This document shows positions 5,118 to 13,465 of a stretch of DNA of 14,398 bases, piece after piece. The translations under genes and the position numbers were made by a program. How positions within the stretch are numbered: the first letter of the stretch is position 1; each line of letters starts with the position of its first letter. Under the pieces are notes generated by a model. The model was not told where the DNA came from. It did no database searches and was given only the letters and a program-made list of their open reading frames with translations. Source of the DNA: Paludibacter sp. (GTDB taxonomy: Bacteria > Bacteroidota > Bacteroidia > Bacteroidales > Paludibacteraceae). The stretch lies in contig JANJXE010000133.1 of the NCBI GenBank assembly GCA_024709185.1, positions 1 through 14,398 on the forward strand. Reading direction: 5' to 3'.

Positions 5118-7523
5118 ATGCAGAAATACATCTTACCTTTCTTTAAGTCTCTTTCGAAGAAGTTACAGGAAGTACTTCCCGATACATTTGCGTTTCTAAA
5201 AGGTCATTTTCTTCGGTTTATTCGCTGGAGGAAGGCGAGAATGCAGCGTTTCAAAGCTCTGACGCCCCGGCGCAAACTTGCGAACATTGCCTTTACGCTC
5301 AGCTGGATGTTTGTGGTGTACCTCATCATGGTCGATATCAACTTTCTCTGGTTGTTTGGAAAGTCGCCCGGATTGCATGCCATCGAAAATCCCGAACAAA
5401 ACCTGGTAACCACTATCATCAGCTCCGACGATAAAGTGATTGGTAAATTTTTTACCGAAAACCGTACGCCGGTTAAATTTGAGGAAATTTCTCCCAAACT
5501 GATTGACGCCCTCATTCACACTGAAGACGAACGTTTTTACCGGCATTTCGGAATTGATATTCAAGGCGTTATTGCAACAATTAAGGATATCCTCACCGGA
5601 AATCCACGCGGAGGTAGCACCATCACCCAGCAATTGGTAAAAAACATGTTTAAGACACGCAACCAGTATTCTACCGGAATTCTGGGTTCCGTACCCGGCT
5701 TGCGCATGCTGATTATGAAAACCAAGGAATGGGTTACGGCTGTGAAAATTGAGATTTTTTATACCAAACAGGAAATTCTGACCATGTACCTGAATACCGT
5801 TGATTTCGGCAGCGGTTCGTATGGCATTTATACAGCTGCCCGCACCTATTTCAAGGTTCATCCGTCGGAACTCACCTACCTGCAAAGTGCCACTCTGGTG
5901 GGCTTGCTCAAGGCTACCACCTTTTACAGTCCGATACTTAACCCCGAGCGCTCACTGGCCCGCCGCAATGTAGTGCTTCAAAACCTGGCCGATAAAAAAG
6001 TGATTACACAGGAAACCTGCGACGAACTGCGGGAGATTCCCCTGCAACTGAAATACAGTGTCGAGAAATCGTCGGATGGCGAGGCCCGCTATTTCCGCAC
6101 GCAGCTGGCCCGTTTTCTCGATGAATGGGAAGCGCAAACCGGTTACGATATCTACAACGATGGGCTGACTATTTATGTTACCCTCGATTCGCGCATGCAG
6201 GAATATGCTGAAGAGGCCGTTGCAAAACAGATGAATACCCTTCAGCGCCGCTTTTTTGAGCACTGGAGAGGGCAAAATCCCTGGCAGGATGAGCAGGGTG
6301 TGGAAATTCCCGAATTTGTGGAGAATATTGCCCGCAAAACCCGTCATTACGCCCGCTTGGTGAAACAATTCGATGGCGAAAACGACTCGGTGTGGCATTA
6401 CCTGAATAAACCCCGCCGTCTGAAGGTATTTGATCATAAACTGATTAGCAAAGACACCACCTTCAGCACCATGGATTCGATTCGCTACATGAATCATTTC
6501 CTGCATACCGGATTTATTGCCATGGAACCCGCCAGCGGTCATGTAAAAGCCTGGGTGGGCGATATCAACTACGATTTCTGGCAATACGACAAGGTGGCCC
6601 AATCGAAACGGCAGCCGGGTTCTACCTTTAAGCTATTTGTATATACCGCTGCCATCGAAAATGGCATTGCACCCTGCGACAAACGCACCGACCAGCCCGT
6701 GAAGTGGGAATACATCGAAAAAGGACAACCGAAAGTGTGGGAGCCGAAAAATGCCGACTGGACCTTCCGGGGAAGTGTGACGCTGAAGCATGCCTTTGCG
6801 CGCTCCATCAATACAGTGGCCGTGCAACTTGCTCAGGAAGTAGGCATTCCTGAAGTGATAAAGTATGCTCATAAACTCGGCATTAAAACACCGCTCGAAG
6901 ATATGCCTTCCACGAGTCTGGGCTCGTCGGATGTATCACTATACGAACTGGTCAACTCTTTTGGAACCATTGTCAACGAAGGGCAGCACACCGAACCCGT
7001 ATTGGTAACACGCATTGAAGACCGCAACGGAAAGCTGATTTACACCCCGGCAAAAACCACCAAACGGGCTATACCCTATCAGACCGCCTTTTTAGTTACT
7101 GAATTGCTCAAAGGCGGGATGACCGAACCCGGAGGCACCACGCAAGCCCTTTGGGAATGGGATTTATTCAATTACAACACCGATTTTGGCGGAAAAACCG
7201 GCACCTCGTCGAACCACTCCGATGCCTGGTTTGTGGGCGTCACCAAAAACCTGGTTGCCGGTGCCTGGGTAGGAGGCGAGCATCGCAGCGTACATTTCCG
7301 CACCGGCCGGTTGGGCGAAGGCAGCAAAACCGCCCTGCCCATTTACGGCCTGTTTATGGAAAAAGTACTGAAAGATGAAAGTCTGAAGCACTATCGAGGC
7401 AAGTTCCCGACCAAACCCACGCAGGAAATATCGCTCAGCTACAAGTGCCACACCTACATCCCGAGAGATACAGTTCCGGAAGCAGAAGAAGGAGCAGTGG
7501 AAGACGTGGAGGTGGTGATGTAA
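5118..7523 (+). CDS. mrcA: Class A penicillin-binding protein (bifunctional transglycosylase/transpeptidase)
   Basis: This is a peptidoglycan synthase of 801 residues from ATG 5118; a TTG two codons earlier is unlikely. It polymerises lipid II and cross-links the glycan strands in the periplasm. A basic cytoplasmic N-terminus of about 50 residues precedes one transmembrane anchor (about 53-75, FTLSWMFVVYLIMVD). The GT51 transglycosylase domain carries TEDERFYRHFGID with the catalytic Glu at 136, RGGSTITQQLVKN, and a KTKEWVTAVKIE segment. The transpeptidase domain carries SxxK (QPGSTFKLF, Ser502/Lys505), SxN (RSINTVAV, Ser563/Asn565) and KTG (GGKTGTSS, Lys693), all intact. Length suits the PBP1A group. 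The acidic C-terminus (PEAEEGAVEDVEVVM) is encoded where the convergent neighbour overlaps. It is monocistronic, divergent from the DUF134 operon. Confidence 0.95.
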   Translation: MQKYILPFFKSLSKKLQEVLPDTFAFLKGHFLRFIRWRKARMQRFKALTPRRKLANIAFTLSWMFVVYLIMVDINFLWLFGKSPGLHAIENPEQNLVTTIISSDDKVIGKFFTENRTPVKFEEISPKLIDALIHTEDERFYRHFGIDIQGVIATIKDILTGNPRGGSTITQQLVKNMFKTRNQYSTGILGSVPGLRMLIMKTKEWVTAVKIEIFYTKQEILTMYLNTVDFGSGSYGIYTAARTYFKVHPSELTYLQSATLVGLLKATTFYSPILNPERSLARRNVVLQNLADKKVITQETCDELREIPLQLKYSVEKSSDGEARYFRTQLARFLDEWEAQTGYDIYNDGLTIYVTLDSRMQEYAEEAVAKQMNTLQRRFFEHWRGQNPWQDEQGVEIPEFVENIARKTRHYARLVKQFDGENDSVWHYLNKPRRLKVFDHKLISKDTTFSTMDSIRYMNHFLHTGFIAMEPASGHVKAWVGDINYDFWQYDKVAQSKRQPGSTFKLFVYTAAIENGIAPCDKRTDQPVKWEYIEKGQPKVWEPKNADWTFRGSVTLKHAFARSINTVAVQLAQEVGIPEVIKYAHKLGIKTPLEDMPSTSLGSSDVSLYELVNSFGTIVNEGQHTEPVLVTRIEDRNGKLIYTPAKTTKRAIPYQTAFLVTELLKGGMTEPGGTTQALWEWDLFNYNTDFGGKTGTSSNHSDAWFVGVTKNLVAGAWVGGEHRSVHFRTGRLGEGSKTALPIYGLFMEKVLKDESLKHYRGKFPTKPTQEISLSYKCHTYIPRDTVPEAEEGAVEDVEVVM

Positions 7524-10500
7524 CCTACATTTAAAAAATGAATATGCACCTGCACCCCCTGATGGTTGATATCCATTGCGGCTGCTTGTTGTAAATGAAA
7601 GTTTGCTTTTTCAGGATTACCGTATCCCAGATAACCCAATCCGAGCATATAATGACAATGGATTTTATTTCGCAGTGTGAGATCATCGTCCCAAATCAGC
7701 AAATCGGGCAACGAAACGGCAAAATAATCGAGTTTGATTTGATCTTGGATATGCTTTTCGCCAAAAGCAATCAGTTTATCAAAGCGGGCGTTGGCTTCTT
7801 CCCTGAAACCCAGTTTTAGCAATGCCAGTCCCTGATAGAAAATCTTATCTGGTTTCTGGTCATTGTAAAAAATGGCAGCAGCCGGCTCTGAGATTCCATC
7901 TTTGGCCATCGACCAATAGGTCTGGGCTTTCTCTGTGTCGCCCATATCTTCATACGTACATCCCAACCAGTAATGAAAGTCGTTTTCCTGAGCACCATGC
8001 AGTTTTCCTTCACCCAGGTTGTGTGGATATATCAAACATTGTTCGAGTAACGACAGGGCTGCATTAAAGTCATTTGCCGCCAGAGCTGCTTTTGCCAACT
8101 CAACTCTGGCCAGCTGATATTGTGCCGGCACTTTTCCTTCTCCTCCTTCCCATGGATGGAATATGCGGTTGTCAATCAGCTCTTTGGCCTTAGAATAATA
8201 GCCCAGCTGGTTACAAAGGGTAGCATACTCCAGGTACAAATCATCGCGCTGCTGTACCAAACCGAAATATTGATCAAGAAATGCCAGCCGTTCGGCATGC
8301 GGTCGACAAATACGCTTGTACAACTGATCCAGCTCCATCAAAATGCGGGCATCGGCCGTATCCAGTGCAAATGCCCTTTCAAGATATGCAACAGCCTTTT
8401 CTACCTGATTCAACTTATTGAAATAAGCCAGGGACAAATTCCTTAAAACTGTGGGAAATGTATTATCAACTACTTCCGATGTTTCCCAACAGGAGATGGC
8501 TTCGGAATACTGTCGCTTGTCGTACCAGAGATTTCCAAGATAATAGGGAGCTTTGGCATCGGATGGATTACATTCACAGGCACAGGTCAGTGCTGCAATG
8601 GCTTCCAGCCGGTTCGGAAAACAAAACTCAGGTGCATGACTCGCTGCCTTTTCAAAAACAGATTTTGCATCTTTGCCAGCCAACGACAGCGCCCAACCCA
8701 TGTAATAATAAGTCATAGGAGAAGTGGCACAAACGGCCGTTCCTGCTTCCAGCAACGAAACAGCTTCATCAAACATGCCGGCTGCAATATAATCCAGGGC
8801 AACAACTTCCCATGTATGAATTTCGCCACGCATCAACCTGTTCATCTCATTCAACACTGCGGTATCATTTGTCGAAAGATAATGCTCAAACCGACAACCA
8901 AAATTGAACAAGTCTATTTTCAGGGAATCTTTTAGCCAGCTCAATGCCTCCTCTTTGCGTCCGAGTTTGCGCAGAACAGCCGTTTTCAGCATTCGTGCCT
9001 TGTGGTTGTGCCAGTTGCGAATGAGTGATTTTTCTATTTCATACAAAGCATCATCAAAGCGTTCATTCAGGCAGGAAATCTGCGCACATCCGAGGTATCC
9101 GGCATCCTGCATGGCTGAGTTCCAGCACGATTTATAAAAAGCATCATAAGCCTCCTTCGATTTTCCCTGATACTGAAGTGCAAGTCCGAGGTTGTAGTGC
9201 GGTTCGCCATCGTAGGGATTCGGGTTGCGCTGTAACTGCGTTTCAATAGCTTTTCGGAAATACACCTCTGCTTCGCTGAACTTTCCGCGCCGCAAGAGCC
9301 ACAGACCCATCGCATTGTTATTCCGCACATCGGAAGCATCGCGCCGCAATGCCTCTAGGTAATAGTCGGTGGCTGTGTAGGTGGCATGCCGGTATTGCTC
9401 CAGGTGTAAGCCGGTAAGATACAGCTGCTCACAGGTGGGCGTTTCTTTGGGCGATAAGGCAGGTTTGGCAGGTTCGGGTTGAATGCATTCCTGGCTAAGC
9501 GGTTGGATGGATAAAAGCACCTTATCCTGTTTATCCATCACGATCAGTTGAAGCTCCTCCAAACAAATGCCAATACCCTCAATTTCCCGAATATAGACTT
9601 CTTCCGGAGAAATGGAAATGGTTTCCCGGAAAAGTTCATGCCTGCCCTTCAGAACGACTTTCACATCAGTAAGTAAGGAGGTTGCAAACACCTTTACAAT
9701 CACCCTATCGTCCTGTTTTTCCATATTCAGCAATACATCTTTCGAGGCATTTTTCACGACTCCTAACTCACGATACGGTAAGAAATACTGTGTAAAAGTC
9801 TTTTCTTCATAGGGGTTGAGCCAGGAAAAATCAGGCTGATTGTCGGTAAATACACCGGCCATGAGTTCGATATACGGACCGTCCTCATCGGTCAGGTTGC
9901 GGTCCCATGCTTTCCCGAAATCACCATTTCCCCAGGTCCATTGTTTTTTCCCGGGCGACACATGGTGATTGGCTACATGCAGCACACCTGCCTGTGTATC
10001 GTTTTCGTAACCTCCCACAAAATTAAACTCCGAGTTGATAGCCATATAGGAAGTTGGTACCGGGATATTTTTATAGTTCGAAATATCCACCCCGGCCGAA
10101 TAATCAATCTTATAGTAGGTGCCCGTTGCCACAGGAAAGGTCGATACATCGCGCTTACCGTGATCGAAAACAGCGTGTACATCGGGCGGAAAAACAGACT
10201 GATAGAAATCGTTCACCGCCACGGCAGGATTGGCCCACCACAGAAAGGTCTGAGGAACAGGAGTCGGATTATACAGTTTTCCTTTTATTTCAAGATAGGC
10301 TTTACCGGGATGCAGTGTAAATCCGGCCATTCCTTTCTGATGAAACATCTTCTCATTTTCACTTACCCAAACAGTAACGCTGCCATCTGCGTTATTTTCA
10401 ATGGTATGATCGACCGGCAAAAATGTGCTCGGACGGTGATGTTGTGGCCAGTTGAACTCAATTCCTCCGGAAATCCACGGGCCGGTAAGTCCTACCAAAG

Positions 10501-10846
10501 CAGGCTTAATCACCTGATTGTAATAGATAAAATGACGTTGTTGGATTTTATCGTAGGCCATCTGAACACGGCCGCCCAACTCAGGCAAAATCATGATTTT
10601 GAGATACTCATTCTCGAGGAAGACAGCCTTATAAATCTGATCCTTTTTCTCATCCTCAATTTTTTCAATCACCGGGTAGGGATAAACCACCCCACTGCTT
10701 CCCTGATACACCCGCTTCTCGAGGAAAATCGGATTTTTTTCGGGCTTGCCAATTGCATAAGTGGGAATGGCGACGTCTTCGCTCCACGCACGTACTTCAC
10801 TTTTAGTAACGGTAGTTTTTATCAGATAGCCAGTTATTTCTTCCAT
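7454..10846 (-). CDS. DUF5107-type mutarotase-like domain fused to long TPR region
   Basis: The protein has 1130 residues starting MEEITGYLIK, with no signal peptide or membrane helix, so it is cytoplasmic. The N-terminal part, about residues 25-365, looks like DUF5107, a galactose-mutarotase-like beta-sandwich that binds carbohydrate. Conserved-looking clusters are LPELGGRVQM (88-97), GGIEFNWPQHHRPSTF (127-142, Glu130, His136, His137), LWWANPAVAV, HVANHHVSPGKKQWTWG (290-306) and NLTDEDGPYIELMAG (317-331). A short beta linker follows. Residues from about 480 to 1110 are helical TPR-type repeats, e.g. NNAMGLWLLRRGKFSEAEVYFRKAI, ending with YMLGLGYLGYGNPEKANFHL. It starts 24 bases after the sugar transporter stop, so it shares its operon and probably handles the imported sugar. 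Whether the N-domain is an epimerase, glycosidase or binding domain cannot be told here. The last 20 or so residues are Ser/Thr-rich and encoded antisense to the PBP gene end. Confidence 0.85.
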   Translation of the reverse strand: MEEITGYLIKTTVTKSEVRAWSEDVAIPTYAIGKPEKNPIFLEKRVYQGSSGVVYPYPVIEKIEDEKKDQIYKAVFLENEYLKIMILPELGGRVQMAYDKIQQRHFIYYNQVIKPALVGLTGPWISGGIEFNWPQHHRPSTFLPVDHTIENNADGSVTVWVSENEKMFHQKGMAGFTLHPGKAYLEIKGKLYNPTPVPQTFLWWANPAVAVNDFYQSVFPPDVHAVFDHGKRDVSTFPVATGTYYKIDYSAGVDISNYKNIPVPTSYMAINSEFNFVGGYENDTQAGVLHVANHHVSPGKKQWTWGNGDFGKAWDRNLTDEDGPYIELMAGVFTDNQPDFSWLNPYEEKTFTQYFLPYRELGVVKNASKDVLLNMEKQDDRVIVKVFATSLLTDVKVVLKGRHELFRETISISPEEVYIREIEGIGICLEELQLIVMDKQDKVLLSIQPLSQECIQPEPAKPALSPKETPTCEQLYLTGLHLEQYRHATYTATDYYLEALRRDASDVRNNNAMGLWLLRRGKFSEAEVYFRKAIETQLQRNPNPYDGEPHYNLGLALQYQGKSKEAYDAFYKSCWNSAMQDAGYLGCAQISCLNERFDDALYEIEKSLIRNWHNHKARMLKTAVLRKLGRKEEALSWLKDSLKIDLFNFGCRFEHYLSTNDTAVLNEMNRLMRGEIHTWEVVALDYIAAGMFDEAVSLLEAGTAVCATSPMTYYYMGWALSLAGKDAKSVFEKAASHAPEFCFPNRLEAIAALTCACECNPSDAKAPYYLGNLWYDKRQYSEAISCWETSEVVDNTFPTVLRNLSLAYFNKLNQVEKAVAYLERAFALDTADARILMELDQLYKRICRPHAERLAFLDQYFGLVQQRDDLYLEYATLCNQLGYYSKAKELIDNRIFHPWEGGEGKVPAQYQLARVELAKAALAANDFNAALSLLEQCLIYPHNLGEGKLHGAQENDFHYWLGCTYEDMGDTEKAQTYWSMAKDGISEPAAAIFYNDQKPDKIFYQGLALLKLGFREEANARFDKLIAFGEKHIQDQIKLDYFAVSLPDLLIWDDDLTLRNKIHCHYMLGLGYLGYGNPEKANFHLQQAAAMDINHQGVQVHIHFLNVGYITTSTSSTAPSSASGTVSLGM

Positions 10847-10870
10847 GAGATATAATATTCAACTTTGAAA

Positions 10871-12256
10871 TTATTTAACTAATTCTTTTTCAATTTCTTC
10901 CAGACTCTTTCCTTTGGTTTCGGGCAATTTCAGCAGCACAAACAGGAATCCAACCAGGCAAATTCCGGCATATACCCAGAAAGTACCCGCAGCACCTAAT
11001 CCCTTATTGAGCAAGGGAAAAGTGTATGTAAGTAAAAAGCAAGCAATCCATAACCCGAAAGTAGCTAAAGCCATAGCAGCCCCACGGATTCTGTTGGGAA
11101 ATATTTCCGACAAGATGACCCACACTATAGGAGCCAATGACATAGCGTAAATGGCAATGGCGATAACCACCAACGACAACACTGCAATTCCCTGAAGCTG
11201 GAAATGGAATGCACTGCCCAGTAAAATATAGGTCAGGGCCAAACCCATCGAACCTAGTATCATAAGTTTTTTGCGACCCCATTTATCCACTGTAAACATG
11301 GCAACCAGGGTAAAAACGAGGTTCACGCTGCCTGTAATTACAATATTGAAAAGCGTATCACTTACTCCATAACCCGCTGCTGTAAAAATTTCATCGGCAT
11401 AATTGAAAACTGTATTGATACCACACCACTGCTGAAAAACGGCCAGCACCAGACCGATAACAAGCACGTTACGGTATTTGGACTGTAATAGCGTTTTGTA
11501 ATCAAACTTCTCACTACCATCATTCAGAGTGGCTTTTATAGTGGCTACTTCCTCGTTGGCATAGGCTTCACCCCCTATTCTTCTAAGGGTTGGAAGTGCT
11601 TTTTCAGTTTTACCTGCCTTGATGAGCCAGCGCGGACTTTCGGGAACTAAAAAGATTAAAATCAGGAAAGCAATTGCAGGAACAGCCTCGGCCCAGAACA
11701 TCCAGCGCCATCCCATCTGTCCGTTCCATGATGCACGGATAAACGCATCGGAAGCACCGTCGGGCACCTTTTCAGCAATCAGCAAGTTCACTACCTGGGC
11801 AGCTAAAATGCCAATTACAATGGTCATTTGATTCAACGAAACAAACCTGCCCCGAAGGTGCGATGGCGCAATCTCGGCGATATACATGGGCGAAAGAGCC
11901 GAGGCTAAACCAATGCCGACTCCCCCAACCACACGGTAAACAATGAACATGAAATAGGAATTGGCGATACCAGTACCCAGTGCAGACAAAGTGAAAAGAA
12001 TCGCGGCAAGTAATAAAGGCCATTTCCGACCAAATTTATCACTCATATACCCCGAGATTACTGCACCTGCAACACAACCAATAAGGGCAGAACTCATGGC
12101 CCAGGCCTGAAGGTTGGCCGAAGAAGTAATGTCTAAGAATCTTTCATAAAAGGGTTTGGCACCACCGATGACCACCCAGTCATAGCCGAAAAGCAATCCA
12201 CCCATGGCCGAAACCATTGAGATTGCAAAGATATAAGCGCTGTTGAATTTCTTCAT
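10871..12256 (-). CDS. Sugar-porter family MFS transporter
   Basis: This is an inner-membrane sugar/proton symporter of 461 residues with about 12 predicted helices. Sugar-porter signatures are all visible: GYDWVVIGGA in helix 1, SDKFGRKWP after helix 2 (Asp73, Gly76, Arg77), the RVVGGVGIGLAS segment, the PESPRWL motif before the central loop and VFQQWCGINTVFNYA in helix 7. A second DKWGRKK, VWVILSEIFPNRIRG and the terminal PETKGKSLEEIE complete the set. The helix-7 QQxxGxN pattern and NQMTIVIG resemble the sugar-contacting residues of XylE-like transporters, so a pentose or hexose is likely. The exact sugar cannot be read from sequence. It is the first gene of the minus-strand pair, divergent from an AraC regulator that probably controls it. 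No outer-membrane SusC/SusD partner is nearby, which suggests small substrates that enter through porins. Confidence 0.93.
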   Translation of the reverse strand: MKKFNSAYIFAISMVSAMGGLLFGYDWVVIGGAKPFYERFLDITSSANLQAWAMSSALIGCVAGAVISGYMSDKFGRKWPLLLAAILFTLSALGTGIANSYFMFIVYRVVGGVGIGLASALSPMYIAEIAPSHLRGRFVSLNQMTIVIGILAAQVVNLLIAEKVPDGASDAFIRASWNGQMGWRWMFWAEAVPAIAFLILIFLVPESPRWLIKAGKTEKALPTLRRIGGEAYANEEVATIKATLNDGSEKFDYKTLLQSKYRNVLVIGLVLAVFQQWCGINTVFNYADEIFTAAGYGVSDTLFNIVITGSVNLVFTLVAMFTVDKWGRKKLMILGSMGLALTYILLGSAFHFQLQGIAVLSLVVIAIAIYAMSLAPIVWVILSEIFPNRIRGAAMALATFGLWIACFLLTYTFPLLNKGLGAAGTFWVYAGICLVGFLFVLLKLPETKGKSLEEIEKELVK

Positions 12257-12282
12257 GGAAATTGAATTAAACGTACAGGGTG

Positions 12283-12290
12283 CAAAGTAA
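12283..12290 (-). promoter_or_regulatory. Possible -7 box for the sugar transporter operon
   Basis: On the minus strand the sequence TTACTTTGC lies 26 bases before the transporter ATG. It fits TAnnTTTG with one mismatch (TTACTTTG) and has no recognisable -33 TTTG. A weak core promoter of this kind would be typical of an activator-dependent operon, but the match is imperfect. Confidence 0.3.
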
Positions 12291-12325
12291 CGGCTTTTTT
12301 CGAATTGAAGCGCTGGAATATACTG

Positions 12326-12367
12326 CGATATACATGGACGATATTACGATTTTTGGGTCGATACAAC
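12326..12367. promoter_or_regulatory. Repeated CGATA-type elements, candidate AraC operator
   Basis: Three similar elements in direct orientation lie in the divergent intergenic region: CGATATAC (12326-12333), CGATATTAC (12339-12347) and CGATACAAC (12359-12367). Starts are 13 and 20 bases apart. An additional ATATAC lies at 12318-12323. The third copy overlaps the spacer of the regulator's own promoter; the first two sit 36-64 bases upstream of the transporter's -7-like box. AraC-family dimers usually bind direct repeats, so this is the natural operator candidate (inference). Confidence 0.4.
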
Positions 12368-12383
12368 ATTTCCGTTATATTTG
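12352..12383 (+). promoter_or_regulatory. Bacteroidota-type promoter of the AraC regulator gene
   Basis: TTTG (12352-12355), a 20-base spacer and TATATTTG (12376-12383) match the Bacteroidota primary-sigma pattern TTTG-N19-21-TAnnTTTG exactly. The start codon lies 25 bases after the -7 box. This is the best promoter match in the window. Confidence 0.65.
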
Positions 12384-12408
12384 CTTGTTATTTTAATCTG
12401 ATATATAA

Positions 12409-13305
12409 ATGGCAAAAATAAAAAGTGGATTTCCGGGCGAACGAGCCATCGTTTTACCGGCTCCGGTTATTGAAGAATTTAAAAACACCAGTCTGGGCAA
12501 ATTGCTACATATCACCGATATAGGATTTTACCCAAATGCTGCCTTCCATTTCCGGAGAAGAAGCAGGGAAGAAGCGATACAATACATTCTGATGTATTGT
12601 GTAGCAGGAGAGGGCTGGTACGAGACCGATAATCAACTACAAAAAGTAAATGCCAACCAGGTATTTATTTTACCAAAATATAAAGCACACAGCTACGGCA
12701 GTAATCGCAAAAATCCATGGACTATTTATTGGATTCACTTTGATGGTGAGAAAGCGGGGTTCTTTGCTGAAGGGCTGGAGAAACCATTGCTGGTGTTACC
12801 GGAAAAAGATTCCAGGATGGAAACCCGGTTTAAATTGTTTGAGGAAATATTTTACACGTTGAAAAACGGGTACAGCAGAAGCAACCTTGAATTCAGCATT
12901 ACAGCCCTGTTCTATTTCATTGGTTCGCTGAAATACCTGACCACTTACCGGGCAGTAAACCACTCCGATCAACCGCAATCAAAGCGCGATGTGACGGATG
13001 AAGCAATTCACTTTATGCGTGAAAATGTCCGTAAACGACTTACCCTGAAAGACATTGCTTCTTATGTCGGTTTATCACCTTCCCATTTTTCCACTTTATT
13101 TCTAAGCAAAACAGGATACTCTCCATTGAATTACTTCACTCACCTGAAAATCCAGGAAGCATGTCATCAACTGGACTTTTCCGACATGAAAATAAATCAG
13201 ATAAGTATGCTCATTGGCATCAACGACCCGTTCTACTTTAGCCGTTTATTTACAAAAACCATGGGAACTTCTCCAAGCGAATACCGGGCAAGGAAAAAAG
13301 GGTGA
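12409..13305 (+). CDS. AraC-family transcriptional regulator of the adjacent sugar operon
   Basis: This is a cytoplasmic DNA-binding regulator of 298 residues. The N-terminal half (about 30-150) is a cupin-like sugar-sensing domain, with the characteristic run YCVAGEGWYETDNQ, then VNANQVFILPKYKAHSYG and PWTIYWIHFDG as in AraC_binding proteins. The C-terminal half (about 200-297) holds two helix-turn-helix motifs: LTLKDIASYVGLSPSHFSTL with FLSKTGYSPLNYF, then INQISMLIGINDPFYFSRLF and the family signature FTKTMGTSPSEYR. Start ATG 12409 is supported by the canonical promoter just upstream. It is divergent from the MFS transporter/DUF5107 operon with 152 bases between them, the usual arrangement for a local sugar-responsive activator. 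The inducer is unknown but is probably the transported sugar or a derivative. Confidence 0.94.
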   Translation: MAKIKSGFPGERAIVLPAPVIEEFKNTSLGKLLHITDIGFYPNAAFHFRRRSREEAIQYILMYCVAGEGWYETDNQLQKVNANQVFILPKYKAHSYGSNRKNPWTIYWIHFDGEKAGFFAEGLEKPLLVLPEKDSRMETRFKLFEEIFYTLKNGYSRSNLEFSITALFYFIGSLKYLTTYRAVNHSDQPQSKRDVTDEAIHFMRENVRKRLTLKDIASYVGLSPSHFSTLFLSKTGYSPLNYFTHLKIQEACHQLDFSDMKINQISMLIGINDPFYFSRLFTKTMGTSPSEYRARKKG

Positions 13306-13325
13306 ACAATCGGGCGTAATGACTA

Positions 13326-13403
13326 TCAACGGGTCACCCTGAACCAATCTATATCAACCCAGCCACCATCGCTGAACTTTTCGGGGCGAATGGAAAAATC
13401 CGG
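13326..13403 (-). pseudogene. Remnant of a carbohydrate-active enzyme C-terminus (tentative)
   Basis: In the 160-base gap between the regulator and the next kinase, the minus strand has a 25-codon segment ending in TGA (13326-13328). Its C-terminal part reads KFSDGGWVDIDWFRVTR. This resembles the last strand of the beta-sandwich domain of some GH43-type xylosidases and arabinosidases, where a xDxDxF/WF-like pattern ends the protein. In-frame TAG and TAA codons lie immediately upstream (13404-13409), so no intact gene exists. It may be the eroded end of a glycosidase gene that once belonged to the sugar module. The similarity is from memory and short. Confidence 0.25.
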
Positions 13404-13465
13404 CTATTACAGACAATCCTTTCCTTATTAACTATGGCAACAGACGAATGGACACGGATTCATGA

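Noticed and set aside
5196..6602. Two minus-strand open frames of 229 and 216 codons
   Set aside because: They are opposite the transglycosylase and linker parts of the PBP gene, whose catalytic motifs are intact; they are shadows.
9941..10855. A 304-codon open frame on the plus strand
   Set aside because: It is antisense to the conserved DUF5107 domain. Its product is compositionally odd (His/Arg/Ile-rich) with no motif.
13436..13465. GACGAATGGACACGGATTC, resembling a dispersed intergenic repeat and a loose GAAT/ATTC palindrome
   Set aside because: There is only one copy in the window and the stem is four bases, so neither a repeat family nor a terminator can be supported.
13306..13465. 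Terminator for the AraC gene or the downstream kinase
   Set aside because: No stem of useful length followed by a T-run could be found on either strand.
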